A DNA stretch of 64,000 nucleotides from positions 1,193,685 through 1,257,684 of the forward strand of contig PTFA01000043.1 of assembly GCA_003342895.1 (NCBI GenBank), read 5' to 3'. Below are positions 1-12,045 of this stretch, piece after piece. This stretch comes from Casuarius casuarius (taxonomy: Eukaryota; Chordata; Aves; Casuariiformes; Casuariidae). The position numbers and the translations under genes were made by a program. The notes beneath the pieces were generated by a model. It ran no database searches. It was not told the origin of the DNA and saw nothing but the letters and a program-made list of their open reading frames with translations. Numbering within the stretch: the stretch's first letter is position 1; each line of letters starts with the position of its first letter.

Positions 1-86
1 CCCTTTATCTCTTTCGAATTATCCTGACAAGCCTCTAATCTTTTACAATTTCCTTTTTTTTGGTTGTTCTTTTTTTGTTGTTGGAT

Positions 87-110
87 TTTTGTTTGTTTGT
101 TTGTTTGTTT
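87..110. repeat. (TTTG)n microsatellite
   Basis: A short run of GTTT/TTTG tetranucleotides follows a T-rich stretch. It is simple-sequence DNA. The open frame running through it is a by-product of the repeat and not a gene. Confidence 0.9.
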
Positions 111-599
111 CCCAGGATTTGCTTTGCCGAGATTCACTCCTGGAGCTCACCGTTAGCTGCAATCAGACTCGCGAGCACGAGCAGCAGGACCAGCGGATGG
201 GAACAGGCTGCCCTGCGTCCTCCTCCGATACGGGTGGTAAACTGCCCTTTCCGCTCGCAGGAGCGCACNGGGCAGTCACAGCCGCCTGCCCAGTTCCAAG
301 CACACAACAGAAATAGCCACCAAACGTTTTGCCTTTTCTGCTTCATTATTTTCAGCTTTATTGCTACCATCAGGCAACAGCCCTATGCATGGCCAGCAAG
401 GTTTTGCTGGGGTTTTCTGGTTGTTGTCCCTACAAAGTTTTAGAAATGCTTTTCTCCCTTCTGTAGCACTCTCGACATTGGCATTGCAGAGTTCTTCAGA
501 CTGCCTTCCCTCTAAATATGAAGTATCCGCTTATGTAAATGATGTAGCCACTTATATAAATGAACCTCTCCCTTTTGAGGAGCCCGACTTGTTTTATGA

Positions 600-720
600 A
601 TGCCCATTAACACTTCATCCACCCAGGCATGGTTATAATTACACCCAATATATAAAAGGAAACTGAGGTACAGAGAAACTCGCCCTCCCTTGAAAGGGTA
701 GCTCACTGCCATCAGTCAGA
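600..720 (-). repeat. MIR-type SINE remnant
   Basis: The stretch around 655-690 reads as the MIR core in antisense: an 'aaaggaaactgaggtacagagaa' type string, followed by a degraded 'ctcactgccatcagtcag' tail corresponding to the 'cttgcccaaggtcacacag' part. MIRs are tRNA-derived SINEs that were active early in amniote evolution and are now inert. The ends are blurred by divergence. The identification rests on the core motif only. Confidence 0.55.
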
Positions 721-889
721 AGTNATCTAAAATCCCCCGGCTAGAGGAATTAAATTACACCGTCACCAATGTCCAGGGATTTGGACAATTCCTCCTTGCA
801 ATGGCCCTGGGCTGCGTTCCCTGGCACGTCCNCACCTCTGCGAACCACCAGCCTCGCTCTGCCAGGAGCTGAGCACCCCTTACAAAGGT

Positions 890-1400
890 GCAAGCAGAGC
901 CGAGCGTGTTTAACATCTCACCGCAACAGCCTCGTAATCCGTTTAAAACAATGGAAGAGGAAAGCATGTGCTCTTTTCAGCACAATCTGTGCCTTATAAT
1001 CAAGTCTAAATGCGCACAACCCGCTCGGATCCTAATGAGGAGAACGGCTTAAACGGCAGAATGTTCTGCTCTTTCTACAGGTTNACAAAAATGAAATTAA
1101 ACATAGGCTTTCTATTACAAAACAATAGGCAAATTGAAGACCAATTATGCAAACCCATCAGAGAACCTGGTGAACTGTGGAGAATTTTGCATTTCTGAGG
1201 CAGAATGACTTTTTAGATGAAAAAAAAAAAAAAAATCCCTCTACTCCAAGAAATTGAGAACATCTGTGCCATCAAAGAAAGAATGCAGTGAATAATTGGA
1301 CAATCATAGACAGGCAGCCATTTGAATATGAAACTGTTTGTAATGTCGCCGTGGAAGGGAAATTACCAAATGCCAACGCTACTTGGCTGTCAAACGCCCG
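890..1400. promoter_or_regulatory. CNE-like AT-rich block (candidate)
   Basis: This is a non-coding stretch with homeodomain/POU-like words such as 'aattatgcaaa' near 1142-1152 and 'gaataattgg' near 1290. No repeat family is recognised. The balanced, low-repeat, AT-rich texture resembles vertebrate conserved non-coding elements. Cross-species conservation could not be tested, so this is a weak candidate. Confidence 0.28.
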
Positions 1401-1589
1401 CGTCTCTCCCTCTGTGCCTCTTACGGCACCTTGCGTGCTCGCGTTACAGGAGGCTGCGGGGTCGACGGCAGGGTCTCCAGGGTTATCTGNTCCCATTATT
1501 TTGCACATCAGACCAATAATGAAAAGGAGCCATCGGAGAGGTCCTTGAGCATTCATTTCCTCCAGCATCCAAGTTTAAGCACACCTTTA

Positions 1590-1980
1590 ACCTCCCCGTG
1601 ACAGACAGCCTAACCTGCCGCTGNCCCCCGGACGGCTGACAGGCAGCGCGGAGCAAATATTCCCTCTCTCTCGGCTGACAAACTCCACGGGACCTCTTGC
1701 CTCGAGCAGAGATGTTATCCTCGTTCCTGGCAGGCGGATGCCACGCGGATGCTCCGGGGCGAGAGGCGTGCTGTGCCCCTCGCAGCCCCGAAGCCGCACG
1801 CTCGTAGCCCCTCTCGCTGCCCCAGCAGCCACCACAGCCTTGCTCCGGAGGACAGCAGANACCTCGTTGCCCGGATCACCTCCCTCGGCGCCAGCTCCAC
1901 GCTGCTCTTCAGCGCAACCTCCGCTGCAGCCCGACAGCCGCGCTCCTGCACGTCACGGAGCGGTGGTATCGGGGCAAATA
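1590..1980. promoter_or_regulatory. CpG island candidate
   Basis: By eye the block has roughly 35-40 CpG dinucleotides in about 390 bases at about 64% G+C. The observed/expected ratio is therefore near 1, well above the usual 0.6 threshold, whereas flanking DNA is strongly CpG-depleted. Vertebrate CpG islands commonly mark promoters of developmental or housekeeping genes, or orphan (alternative or non-coding RNA) promoters. No convincing TATA box or coding first exon is visible inside. Several overlapping open frames here (up to 147 codons) reflect low stop-codon density in GC-rich DNA. An AT-rich CNE-like block follows directly, so it could be an orphan island serving a non-coding transcript. 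It contains ambiguous bases at 1624 and 1860. Confidence 0.6.
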
Positions 1981-2079
1981 TCTCAGGGCACCCTCCAGGA
2001 AAGAAAGGGAAGAAGAAAAGTGATCAGCTTGGCTGTGATTTCATGGCTAGTTGCACAGACATTCACATGTTACTTCGCA

Positions 2080-2650
2080 CAGTCAGTCTAATAACCGGCT
2101 TTCAGAAGGACAGACAGCGTAATGAATGGGTTGTAAAACACGCTCATAAAAACATTATAGCATGTCTCAGAGCATTTGTTAGCTGTTTGTGATTTACTGG
2201 GGCCCCTGTTTTACATTTTCTTATAATTTGCACATTTCCTATTAAAAANAAGTGTTCAATGTGCGTGCAATTTATTTTAATTTCCCTCCCCCCCTCACAA
2301 GATGATAAAACTTTTACAGCCATGCAAGAATGGTGATGTNGTAGTCACGAGGTTCATTATACAGTAATTAATACACGTTAAGTATCCTGTAAATATTATG
2401 TTATAATGGCTTTAGGTAAATACATACTGTACATTGGCAGCACCTATTAAGTCGGTGCCACTTAAAATGAAATGCNACTAATTAATCTGTTTAAAAAGTC
2501 TAATGTCAACTTAGATATTCCTTAAAAATTACGGTACAATGTTCCAAGAGCGAGCGGTGAGTCAGTTAGCATTTAATAATGGGACTTTGGCATTAATGGT
2601 TACTTTCCTGGTTTATATAAGTGGATTGGACACACGGGCCAGCATCAGAG
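2080..2650. promoter_or_regulatory. CNE-like block with TAATTA sites
   Basis: A long AT-rich unique block contains homeodomain core sites TAATTA at 2365-2370 and 2479-2484, plus several ATTA/TTAA-rich words. No repeat family is recognised and no open frame of note is present. This texture is typical of deeply conserved developmental enhancers. The block ends in a TATATAAG motif at 2614-2621. Function as an enhancer is inferred; conservation was not tested. Confidence 0.42.
2614..2621 (+). promoter_or_regulatory. TATA-box-like motif
   Basis: TATATAAG lies at the end of the AT-rich block, about 30 bases upstream of a purine-rich 'agaggagagagagagg' stretch. Spacing to a possible start near 2645 would fit a core promoter, but such motifs occur by chance in AT-rich DNA. 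No downstream coding exon is recognised. Confidence 0.2.
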
Positions 2651-3328
2651 GAGAGAGAGAGGTAGAAGGAAGGTTTCCTTGTTATGAGAAGCTAAAAAAG
2701 CCAGAATAATATATCCCATTATCATTACTGGGAACGGCTGCAAACTTGCGCATGGATGACTACCAAAGCCTGTCAGCACCTGATAATCTGCTCCAAGAGG
2801 ACAACGCAGCTGCAGCAGCTCTGGCTTCAGGAGGGCCCGTGGGGACGCCGCTGCGTTTTTGTCCCTTTCATATATTATATCACTTTATTAAGGGATGCTG
2901 CCTGGCGCAGCCCCGCAATAACAGAAGGGGAGGCTTTGTGCTGTTCTCGGCTAGCGGCGTAGACGCTGCCTTTGTCCTGCACAACGTTCTCCCTCCTTCG
3001 GGAAAGGTAGCCCCTCACAAATCTTCCAGCCTTTCAACAATTTCACTCACTCTCCACTGTCCCGAAGAGACAAAGAAGAAAAAGAATTCCCTCAAATCTT
3101 TCACTTTTTTCCCACGAAACACAAGTGCAAGAGAAACTCAAAAGGTGAAAGACGCTGAATGAAGGACCCAAGAGAGGTCATCTAGTCTTTCACCTAGGTA
3201 CTCAGCAAGAACAGACAACACAAGGCAAAACCTTTTCCAGTGCACTTCATACATATTTCTTTCCAGAAAAGTCACCATCTTAGGAAGCAAGTGTCTGAAG
3301 AATGTCTACTTACACACTTCCTGCAGGG

Positions 3329-3376
3329 TATATACATGTACATATATATGTATATATATACACACACACACACACG
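3329..3376. repeat. TA/TG/CA dinucleotide microsatellite
   Basis: A compound run of TATACATG, TATATA and then (CA)n. It is simple-sequence DNA and probably length-polymorphic. Confidence 0.9.
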
Positions 3377-4084
3377 CGAGCTATCCTCAGTCTTATAGAT
3401 GCCAAAACAATACGCAGTTCTGGTGAATGCAGCCTCAATCTTTACCAAGAGGTGAGGTGGGAAAATTTCATAAACACACAGTGCATTTATTACTGAGCAA
3501 GTGATCAGACCCAGCTCTCCCACGTCCTTTATCAATGTCTGTACCGCCAAATAGATTATTACTCTCTAACAGATAAAAACACTGGAACATGATTAAGTTA
3601 ACACAGTTCCATCGCAAATGAAAGTAGTTCAAGAAGTCCGCCTTCCACTAATGGAAAGTGTTAAAAAGTTCTTCTAGATATTCAGACGCATTGCCAGGAC
3701 CNTGGATGTAAGAGATCTTGGACTCTTTCTACTTTTCCACGGTCAGCTCCTTCAGCTTTTGCCATCAAACAAAACTTGAATGAGCTTTCCCTTGGGAGAC
3801 AAATCTCTCCTTAAACATGTATATGGTGTATTGCTTGAGATAACATTTTTGGTTAAGGCATTTTGTGGGACAACTAAATCCTGCAAGGTGATGGAACTGA
3901 CATCACTTCTGGGTGGTCAGGGAAACATGGCTGAGACAGAACTCCAAACACTTGAAGGAGGTAAAGATGATGGGCTTATATGATAAGAGATCAAGAAAGG
4001 TCTAAAATGTGTTTGTAAGCAGAAAACTTTGGTCTAGAAATTGTGGTCTACCTAAACCATGCAGAACTAGGTCAAAAATGGGGG

Positions 4085-4105
4085 AAAAAAAAAAAAAAAA
4101 AAAAA
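4085..4105. repeat. Poly-A homopolymer (21 A)
   Basis: An uninterrupted A run follows GGGG. No target-site duplication or retroposed sequence was recognised next to it, so its origin (retroposition or slippage) is open. Confidence 0.9.
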
Positions 4106-4514
4106 GAGATTTAAGATACATTTACCTTCCCTTTCTCTTGAGGCCAACAGCCAGGGTCTGGTCTCTAGCAAATCAAGGCAGTGTGAAACTCTCCTAACTT
4201 ATTTCCATCTGACACAGCCCAAAGTGCCATTTGGACACTGGGTATCACCTGGTCACATGATACTCTGGGTAAACCCTTTCCCCAGGCAATTACTTATCAA
4301 AAGAGATCATTTCAGGTGTGCAGCAGACTCTAGCTTTCTGACTGCTCTACAGTGAGAAAGTGACTGGGAAAGACCTGAAACTTGGGCCCTGTGTATGCAA
4401 GAAATTTTGCAGTTTATTTAATATTTCATCATTGGCCTTGCAAATAGAGAGAAGTACACCAGTCAGTAGCATGCTAGTGAATACAAGGGCATAGTTTAAT
4501 AGCACACCAAAGAT

Positions 4515-4725
4515 GCAGAGCTAGTGGCTGGAGGCAGGAGATTTGCATCCTATGANGGGATCTCCCATAGCTTTCTTCAAAGGTAAATCACTTAACAACC
4601 CTGTGCCTCAGTCTCCCTACTGCTAAATCACTATAATGTTTGGCTACCTCCTAAGATGTTGCTGAGCTTATCTAATTAACATTCACAAAGCATCCAGAGA
4701 TAAAGCAGTTTTACAAATGTGTCAT
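4515..4725 (+). repeat. MIR-type SINE remnant
   Basis: In sense orientation it carries the MIR series: a 'gtaaatcacttaac' segment, 'ctgtgcctcagtctccctac', then a degraded 'ctacctcctaagatgttgctgagcttat' segment and 'cacaaagcatccagagataaa'. The order of these blocks matches the MIR consensus over about 200 bases, which makes this one of the better preserved copies in the window. Confidence 0.72.
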
Positions 4726-7254
4726 ATAGCTTGTAATCTTTGATGTTGCCATGCAAAGGAGACATCACAGAGCATGAGAATACCCTGCGAGAACTCCAAG
4801 TCTGCTTTTCTCTTCCACGAGCTCTTTTCTTGCAGTGACCCCTTCTTTTAGCAGCATATTCACCTTGGCCTCTTGCGAGCAGGAGTGATGTGTAGCATCC
4901 CTACTGCAAGCCTCCACGAGCCATGAAAACCTGCTGTTATGACCAGAGAGACATAACCGGCACTATTATTTGTATCATTCGCTGAGGTTTGTAACCTAGA
5001 ATTAATTTTCAAATTGAGTCCAAACGCTGCCTATTTCACACATATCTGGGTAGCAGACAAGAGCCCTTTCAGCAACAGAAGCAAACAGAGCTACAATCAA
5101 GCAGCTCAAGGCACAACCCTCTAATAGCGCAGTAATCAGTAATAATCAGCCCTTCTCTTTATGTACAGGGAGACCTAATAGAATCCAGCTATTCTACAGT
5201 GAATACATTTTCATTTATAAAACTAAATGCAAGCATACGTTATCTACTTAATTAAAATCTAAATTCTCTAACCAACCATTTGTTGTTTCTCCTGGGTGCA
5301 CGTTACATACATTACTGGCNTTTCCCTGAAATCCATTGCTAATGGACTAAAATAACTCGATGAAATGTTTCATTCGCTGCACGTGGTTATGAAAAAGACC
5401 ACAGAATCGTCTGGTGCCGTGTGTGCAGTGAACTCATCTCTACAATTATTCTAGGACAACGGTACCCACTTCTCCGTGCGAGGACTCCTACTACCTCCCA
5501 AGTTCCTCCTGTCTTTGGTGGTAAAGAAAATACCACTCTTCCAAACACCTGGGCAACTGCTCAGACTGAGAACCCGTCTTCTATGTATTTGGTCAGCAAG
5601 TGTTTCAGGAAAACTTCCACAGCAGAAGCATGAATGGGCTAACAAGCTTATAGGAGCTGAAGTGAGGGGGAAATTGATGATTAGCTATACAAGGNAGAGA
5701 TTCGAGATCCTAAATGTGGGATTCTAGTTTCATTTTTTGACACTGTATGTGTCCAACACATCTTGACATATGTGATGCAGGACCTATGGAGACCTTCACC
5801 CTCTGAAGCAGTAGCTGGGAGCCAGACAGGACATGCCAGGGCATCCAAAATGGCAACAGACACCCATATTTAGGCAACTGAATTGAACTATTCAATCCTC
5901 CCCAGANAAAGAGAGATTCTCAGTGGGGGAGTCCTCTCTATAAATCCTTACCAGAATCAGGGAACAGCAGAAGTTAATTACCTGCCATAGTCTGGACGGG
6001 AAAGAGGATTCCTGTTAAGGGATGTCCTCGCTTGCTTTCCTTTCTCTGACTCAACGCTGTTCTTTAAAAATCTTTCTGAACTGGATCGAGTGGTCATGCT
6101 GAGTTAGTCAAGTCTGGATGTTCATNGCATTAATAACTACTGAACAATACTTTGCCCTTGCGATTCGGGNTGGCTGCGTCTGCAATCCCACAGCGAGCAG
6201 AGGAGCCCCTCAATACTTAGGCACTAAAGTTTCCCCAAAAGTTGAAACATCTGTTGTAAGGATTTGAAAGTCATTGCTTCACTGGTGGCAAAATATTCAT
6301 TTCTTTGCTCAGAAAATGGACACTTTCAGCATTTTCATGCTTTTTCCCAGGTGAGCAGAGAACCTCCATCCACCGCTAAGGGGGGAGTGTGGGGGCAGCT
6401 GCCCTCTTCTCCTATGAAAAGCTGGGTTATATGTCCAAATTATGAACATCTTCAAAGGGTCACACTTTACCAGTTGTACTAAACCTGGCTTGTTCTCTGG
6501 CTCTCAGGGGTAATGTTTTCTTGCTTCTATATCTCCTTTGCGTNGGTGTTAAATACCATTAGCTATTTTGAGTGGCATGAAGAATTGTTCCTCTGCAGAG
6601 AAGCAGGAAGGCAGGGAGGGGGAAGAAGAGAGATGCAGGTGAATCAGTACCAAATTAAGAGTGATGGCTACTGCTCTTGAAGGGAAGGAACCTCCTAACA
6701 TCCTCCCATCATTACCACAAGTCACAATATTTACAGAGATGCCACGAGAAATTCTGCTTTGCTTCCAGGAGATGCAAAGTAAAAGGGCACCTCCTTCAAG
6801 CCTATTCTGCACTATAATTAAAAAAACAATTTCTAGCCTCAATAAGGTTTTGATTCAGGTAACTCATTACCCCCAAGAGCCATTTGTGAGACTAAATCGT
6901 GAATGCAAAATAATGCCAGCCCCACTTTGACAATAACACTTCTTTTTTCCACCTTTCTGCCTACTTTGCTAGCTTCCATTTTTGGAAGTTTTCATCCCTT
7001 TGATATAGAGCAGGTGTCCGGGGGGGAGCTGCTTCGCCAGGGGACAAAGAGGGTTTCTGTGCTCCTTTGTGCTCTCTTGCTGCACCACCGGCANGTCAGG
7101 CAACCCCAGGGCAGGGCTCGAGCTTCGGTCAGAAACACGGAGAGATCTGATCTGCCTTTCCCCAGCTGCAGCCCTGTGCCAGGGCCTTTCTCCATCAGCT
7201 GAGACAGCAGAGTTACTTGCTTGGTTGCCGGCAGGAANTCCCCCGGGGCTGCCT
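4726..7254. other. Mostly unique non-coding sequence; weak CNE-like part at 5110-5410
   Basis: No gene or RNA is recognised. The sub-region 5110-5410 is AT-rich, with 'taatcagtaataatcag' and 'cttaattaaaat' words, and could be a CNE. The rest has ordinary composition with nine or so isolated n calls. The short open frames show no family signature. Confidence 0.5.
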
Positions 7255-7560
7255 GTGTACGCTCCGAGCACAATGGCCAATTGTTCTCGATATTACTGTA
7301 ATGCAAGTTGTGACATTTCTGTATCCTTTGCAAGGGAGCCAAAACACTCCAACCGTGGAGACGCTAGTCTGACTCCACCTGCATTTGTTGACACAGTTTG
7401 CTGTTTAACTAGCCGTCTTATTATTTTATCATGTCATTATATTATAATTGCTTTGCGTGCCCTTCTTTATAACTCTTGGCTGTATATCCAGGCTGACACT
7501 GCTATAAATCAGACGCAGCCCAAGGACGCCTGCTATTCTTCACAAAGAACAGAGCAGCAA
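7255..7560. promoter_or_regulatory. CNE-like block (candidate)
   Basis: A repeat-free stretch includes a CCAAT-related 'ggccaattg' word, 'gcatttgttgacac', and an AT-rich centre ('ttatattataattgc') flanked by balanced sequence. Part of a 180-codon open frame (7069-7611) crosses it. That frame contains two ambiguous bases and has no recognisable domain. I favour a regulatory element over a coding exon. Confidence 0.3.
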
Positions 7561-8839
7561 ATACAACAACTGAAAAGCTTTGCTCCTATTACCTCCTTAG
7601 ACAATATGTGACCACAGTAGCAGTGTGGAGTGACACAAGTTTTTGGATTGGTTTAAAAGGGCCTAAGTACGTGCACAGCAACGCCACGTTGATCAAAATC
7701 AGCCTACCCACATGCGCACATCAAAAGAAGATTAAGTCCCCCGTGTTTCCCATCAAACACACACAAAAGGCCAAACAGATAAAACTGACCGAATAATTAT
7801 TGTTAAAAACAGGAAGTAAGCCAGAAAACCGGACCCCCAGGGGACGTCTGAAACGCAGAGCCGGTTTCTGCGGCTGGTCCCTGCTGGTGTCATAACAGAA
7901 AGGCAAAGTTGTTATTTATTGGCCCTTATTCCCACAGCATTTGATGTCTTTAATGCAGTCCACACTCCAGAGTGTGATGAAGTGCTCTTATTTCCATTTC
8001 ACGTACAAAGAAAAGAGAGACATAGGTTCATATTCTCAGGAGGTACTTGGGCACTTAANGCCCTCGGAAGCCAGTTGCAGTGGAGCTCTGAAGTCCCTAG
8101 GAAAACACGTAAGCCTGAGGACTAGCCCAAAGGCAGCCAAACTTCCTAATATTATAAGCCACNCACCAAAACCTCATCAAGAGTCCCNAGATGNGACANA
8201 TGTCTCAGCAAGCAAGAGCATGCCACGAGCTGTGCCTGCCAGGAGGGGCGGGCCGCTCTCTAGGGCCAGTCTGCAATCACGGCCTGGTCCCAGCCGGCCC
8301 TACCGGAGGGCCTCTGGTGTGGCGGCTCCCATCCTGCTCCTGCGCAAGAGTCGCCTTTGGGAGGACAGCTGGACATCAAGCATGCAGGGGAGGGGAACTT
8401 TGGGAGTCAGAGTCNGGCACCAGGGCTGGGGGACACGTTTTAGAGGACCCTGTCTCCACGGGGCAGGTCAGCGTGGGGTCCCACTGCCGGCCTGCGGGCA
8501 AGGCCCCAGGGCACACCAGCCACTGCGCCTCCTCCCAGCTCATTCCTCCTCATTCCTGAGGATTGCCCAGCAAGCCCAGNACCTCCATCATCCTGCTGTC
8601 AGCCACGAGACACAACAGACCAGGGAGCTGCATTTAAACATCCAAATCACCGTCCCTGCAGCCCAAATCANGGCATACCAGAGCTTGCGCAAAAGCTATC
8701 AAGTCAGGGCTGTGACGATGGCTCTCCTGTGCCTTCGCATCACTGAGGACATGCAATACGCAGTGANCAGTGAATTACACCTGCTTTGCAGAAAGTGGAA
8801 CTACTTGGAGGATCCTCTGCCTCCTAGGCAAGAATCTTA
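7561..8839. other. Non-coding; GC-rich tract at 8200-8560 with a chance open frame
   Basis: The segment 8200-8560 is GC-rich but its CpG content is well below expectation by eye, so it does not qualify as a CpG island. A 299-codon frame (7941-8840, +) spans it. It includes several ambiguous bases, shows no domain, and its composition follows the GC-rich DNA. No gene is called. Confidence 0.5.
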
Positions 8840-8960
8840 GCCCCATTCCTGACTTCTTCCATGGCCTTGAGCAANTTATTCTTAATCTTTCTGTGTCCCC
8901 ATCTGGAAAAGTTGGATACTAGTGCTGGCCTCAGATTTGATGGATTAGCTTGTTACTAAT
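8840..8960 (+). repeat. MIR-type SINE remnant
   Basis: It shows the sense MIR segment 'ccttgagcaa.ttattcttaat', then 'ctttctgtgtccccatctgg' and 'aaaagttggatactagt'. These match the 'ccttgggcaagttacttaacctctctgtgcc...catctgtaaaatgggaata' part of MIR. The right end decays after about 8960. Confidence 0.68.
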
Positions 8961-11924
8961 TCCACTGTGTTCGACAAGTGCTGAGTATCTCTTATTAATC
9001 AGCAGAGACATATTAATNCTCATTATGAGTGTTTCTCATGTCCTTTCTGATAAAGCTCACTAGGAGATACAGTAGTTTTCCAGAATAGAGGCAGACAGTC
9101 CCTTGGAAAATCAGCAGGAAAAAAAACAATCAGCCGAGTTCTTTGCAAAGACAGCTGCATGTCATTGTGGGAGTCTGACCCACATTAGAGTTCCAGGGGA
9201 ATTTTCCACTTTTTTTTTTTTAATATTAGAGTTTTCCTCTCACAGAAAAATTGCTGGTTTTACCCACATTTTCTGACTAAGGGGACTGGAAACGGGTTTT
9301 CCATGGCAGAGAACNGAGCTGGTTCCTCTGCAGTTGCCAGCTCACATCCTGGAGGCTCTTTACTTTGTCCTCTGAACATGAAGTTGACTCCGGTGTTCCC
9401 AGTGGATTGCCAGATCCAGTGCCAGGAAGGATCCCTCACAGCAGAGCTCCTTGGAAATCCTTTCCAACAGNGCAACACGGCTGCTTGTGTTTGTGCTCAG
9501 GGGAAGCATCTCCCACTTGAGAAGGTAGCTCATCACAGCTATGCGACACACCATATACGAGGGCCAAGCTAATACAGTGACCTCATGGCTGAGGTCAAAT
9601 GCCCAAGTCCAAATAAATCTGAACCTAGAGCTACAGAAANCCCCCTTGTAATAGTTGCAGGATGCAGAGCAGGATTTAGGTGGTGACCTTAACAACATGG
9701 TTAATTACCAGCTAAGAGCAGGGCTTGGCTCTACTAACTAGAAAGCTAAACTTACTATCTGCTAGGGAATTGAGTTTCTGTTCCTTCTCTGTGCCCCTTT
9801 TGCTGAGGATGAGAACAAGGTTGTGGGGAGGGCCTTTTTTTTTTTTTTTTTTTTTTTTCAAACTTACCCGTTCTGTGTTGTTTTTCTGCTTAAGCTGTAG
9901 TTAATATTAGCTACTTGGGATAGGTGTTATCCGTTATTATGCACATACACGATAAGCATAATCTTTGCTGACAGACCAGTCACCTTTGGAGCTAAAAGAA
10001 TGAACCACCACAACTTGTGATAGCATCAGGCTTCCACCCTTTGCCAGCTGGGGCACCAGAACAAGCAACTTCAAGGACAAAAGGGCACTTTTCCTTCCTA
10101 GAGATGGGATTTTCATCTTAACTCATTTTTTTTTTCCTGTAAAAATAACTAAGAAAAAGAACGAACACATTTCTTTTTGTTCTTCTGGTGGAAAAAGAAA
10201 GAAAAGTTGTATTTTGGGTAAAGCAGAGTGTTCATTTTTGGGAATACTGTAATTCTTCACCTTCTTAAAATAAGAAAAAAACCCAACAATTACAATTTTT
10301 TTTTCCTAAGAAAAGAAAAAGGAAAAAGCTGTGCTTCACTCTTCACTTAATTAGTTCTTCACTTAATTTTCTCATGCAAATTCACATACCAAATTCAGAC
10401 TTTATCTTGAGTCCATCTACAGGCAAAGTTTGCCTCCTTTTTTCATGCAGCTATTACCGAAAATGTGTTTCGGTTTAGAGGCCTTCATCTGTGTCCAAGC
10501 TCTTGGGTAAGCAGGAAGCCCAAGCCCCAAACAGAGAGAATGACAGCTAGAAACCCTAACACCTCCAGAGTCAGATCTAATGACATGTCTCCAGAGTATA
10601 TCATGCATCAGGATGCATCAGAAGTGGCTTCTTCAAAGAGAATAAGATTACTCAATCTACCAAATAATTCCTAAATTCATAGGTTTGGTGAGCAAGACTC
10701 AAGGGAATGCCCTGAATTATAATAAAGGTCTCTCACTCCTCCGGGCCTGTTTCACCTGAACAAAAGAAAGGCCAAAAGGAAGTGGTCCAAGACATCTTTT
10801 AGAAGAAGATGTCTCTTCCCTTGACTTATGGGGGGAGACTGGCCAGATTTGGTCCCTGGAGCAGTTTGGTGCGAGCACTCCCTAGAGAGCTGCAGCAAGT
10901 TTGCTCTATAGAGCTGTCTAGAGCAGTTCAGCCTCTTGCTGCCTTCCTTGCTCCCTCCCCTCCCTGACACACACTCTCTGCTATACAATATTACACACAC
11001 AGCTCTGCTTCCTTGATCCTTGCTATGCCACCTCCAAATCTGCAGTGTTCATGTTACTGGTATTCTCCTCTCCTTAACAAATTCCCTTTTCTCCAAAAAA
11101 TCAAAGACCCAGCAGGTCATGGAAGAGGCCAGAGGGTCTCTCACACACTGCACATTTTCTAGTCCTGCNATTTGCTTTCCAACAGGCAGATGCTCTCTCC
11201 CCAGACAGTGCACGACATAACAAAGTTAAGAGACATCTCCTTTTAGATGTTTTCTTATCAACTCAGCAACCTGCACACATTCCCAACGCCCCAGCGAATA
11301 TGAAGTGGGATAGCTGGACAGGAGGAGATCACAGTTTGCGGAAGTGTCACATCTTGCTACCTCTAAACCCTGCAGAGCACTGCTATTTTAAAAGCTGCCT
11401 GGAGGTGGAGTCTCCCCAAACCACAGGCCATTTGCTGAATCATGTTCTTATGCCTGGGTGGGCTATTTTCACTCCCAGGCTTACTGCAGCAGCAGTATTT
11501 TGCTTATAAATATATAGAAATGGTAATAGGGTGTCTAAAGAGGCATTTTAGTCGTGAGCTGCATGTTGTCTTTCTTGGTTGAAAGCACACCAGTGCACCC
11601 ATAAAAATACACAACCTCAGCAGCAGAAGGAGCACTGCTAGAAGGATTGGTTAGCTTTGTGCTGATTCCTCCAGTATTTTTCTGAAAAATCCCCGTGATG
11701 ACCATACAAGAAGTACCGAGCTGGCAGCTGGGATCAATCCAGCTCTGACCGAGTGCCTCCTGGGTCCCCTCCTCTCATGCAGGATGTACAGCACATGGTG
11801 CTTCTCAGATTCTGCTCAGTGCCGCATAAGACCAGGGCATCTGCATCATATTGTATTATTACTACAGCTGTCTTTTTAACCGTATGTCCATTTTGTTTAA
11901 ATCACAGCTTTGGGAATCCATGGT
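8961..11924. other. Unique non-coding sequence with poly-T tracts
   Basis: No gene, RNA or recognised transposable element was seen. It contains T/A homopolymers, including a 24-base poly-T at 9835-9858 and a 12-base poly-T near 9210, and an A/T-rich zone at 10120-10390. The open frames are short and without family features. Confidence 0.55.
9835..9858. repeat. Poly-T homopolymer (24 T)
   Basis: An uninterrupted T run. On the minus strand it would be a poly-A tail, but no retroposed sequence is recognised next to it. Confidence 0.9.
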
Positions 11925-12045
11925 TTGCTTTCAGTTCTGGTCCCTGGGCAGGAGACTAAATATCTGTGAACTTCCATTCCCCTTCTGCAAAATGGGGAGC
12001 ATACTGCTTTATCTGTTCAGACTCTCAGCTCAGTGAGCCAGACAT
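11925..12045 (+). repeat. Probable MIR-type SINE remnant
   Basis: The string 'ttccattccccttctgcaaaatggggagcatactgctttat' resembles the MIR segment 'cagtttccccatctgtaaaatggggataataatac'. Flanks are too decayed to fix the ends. A chance resemblance is possible but less likely given the length of the match. Confidence 0.45.

Larger units (their letters stand above)
2651..4510. other. Unique non-coding sequence, nothing recognised
   Basis: Apart from a TA/CA microsatellite and a poly-A run (listed separately), I see no gene, RNA or clear transposable element. The 138-codon open frame starting at 2746 has no recognisable domain and is Lys/Ser-rich at its end because of purine-rich DNA. It is treated as chance. 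Confidence 0.6.

Noticed and set aside
1738..2192. Overlapping open frames of 117 and 147 codons as a possible first exon
   Set aside because: They lie in CpG-rich DNA where stops are rare. The proteins are low-complexity Ala/Pro/Ser/Arg-rich with no recognised family.
7069..7611. 180-codon open frame on the plus strand
   Set aside because: Contains two ambiguous bases and overlaps a CNE-like block. No protein family recognised.
8200..8560. GC-rich tract considered as a CpG island
   Set aside because: CpG count by eye is only about half of expectation for its base composition.
7941..8840. 299-codon open frame on the plus strand, the longest in the window
   Set aside because: It crosses many ambiguous bases that may hide stops, follows a GC-rich tract, and shows no domain or family likeness. 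No splice or promoter context supports it.
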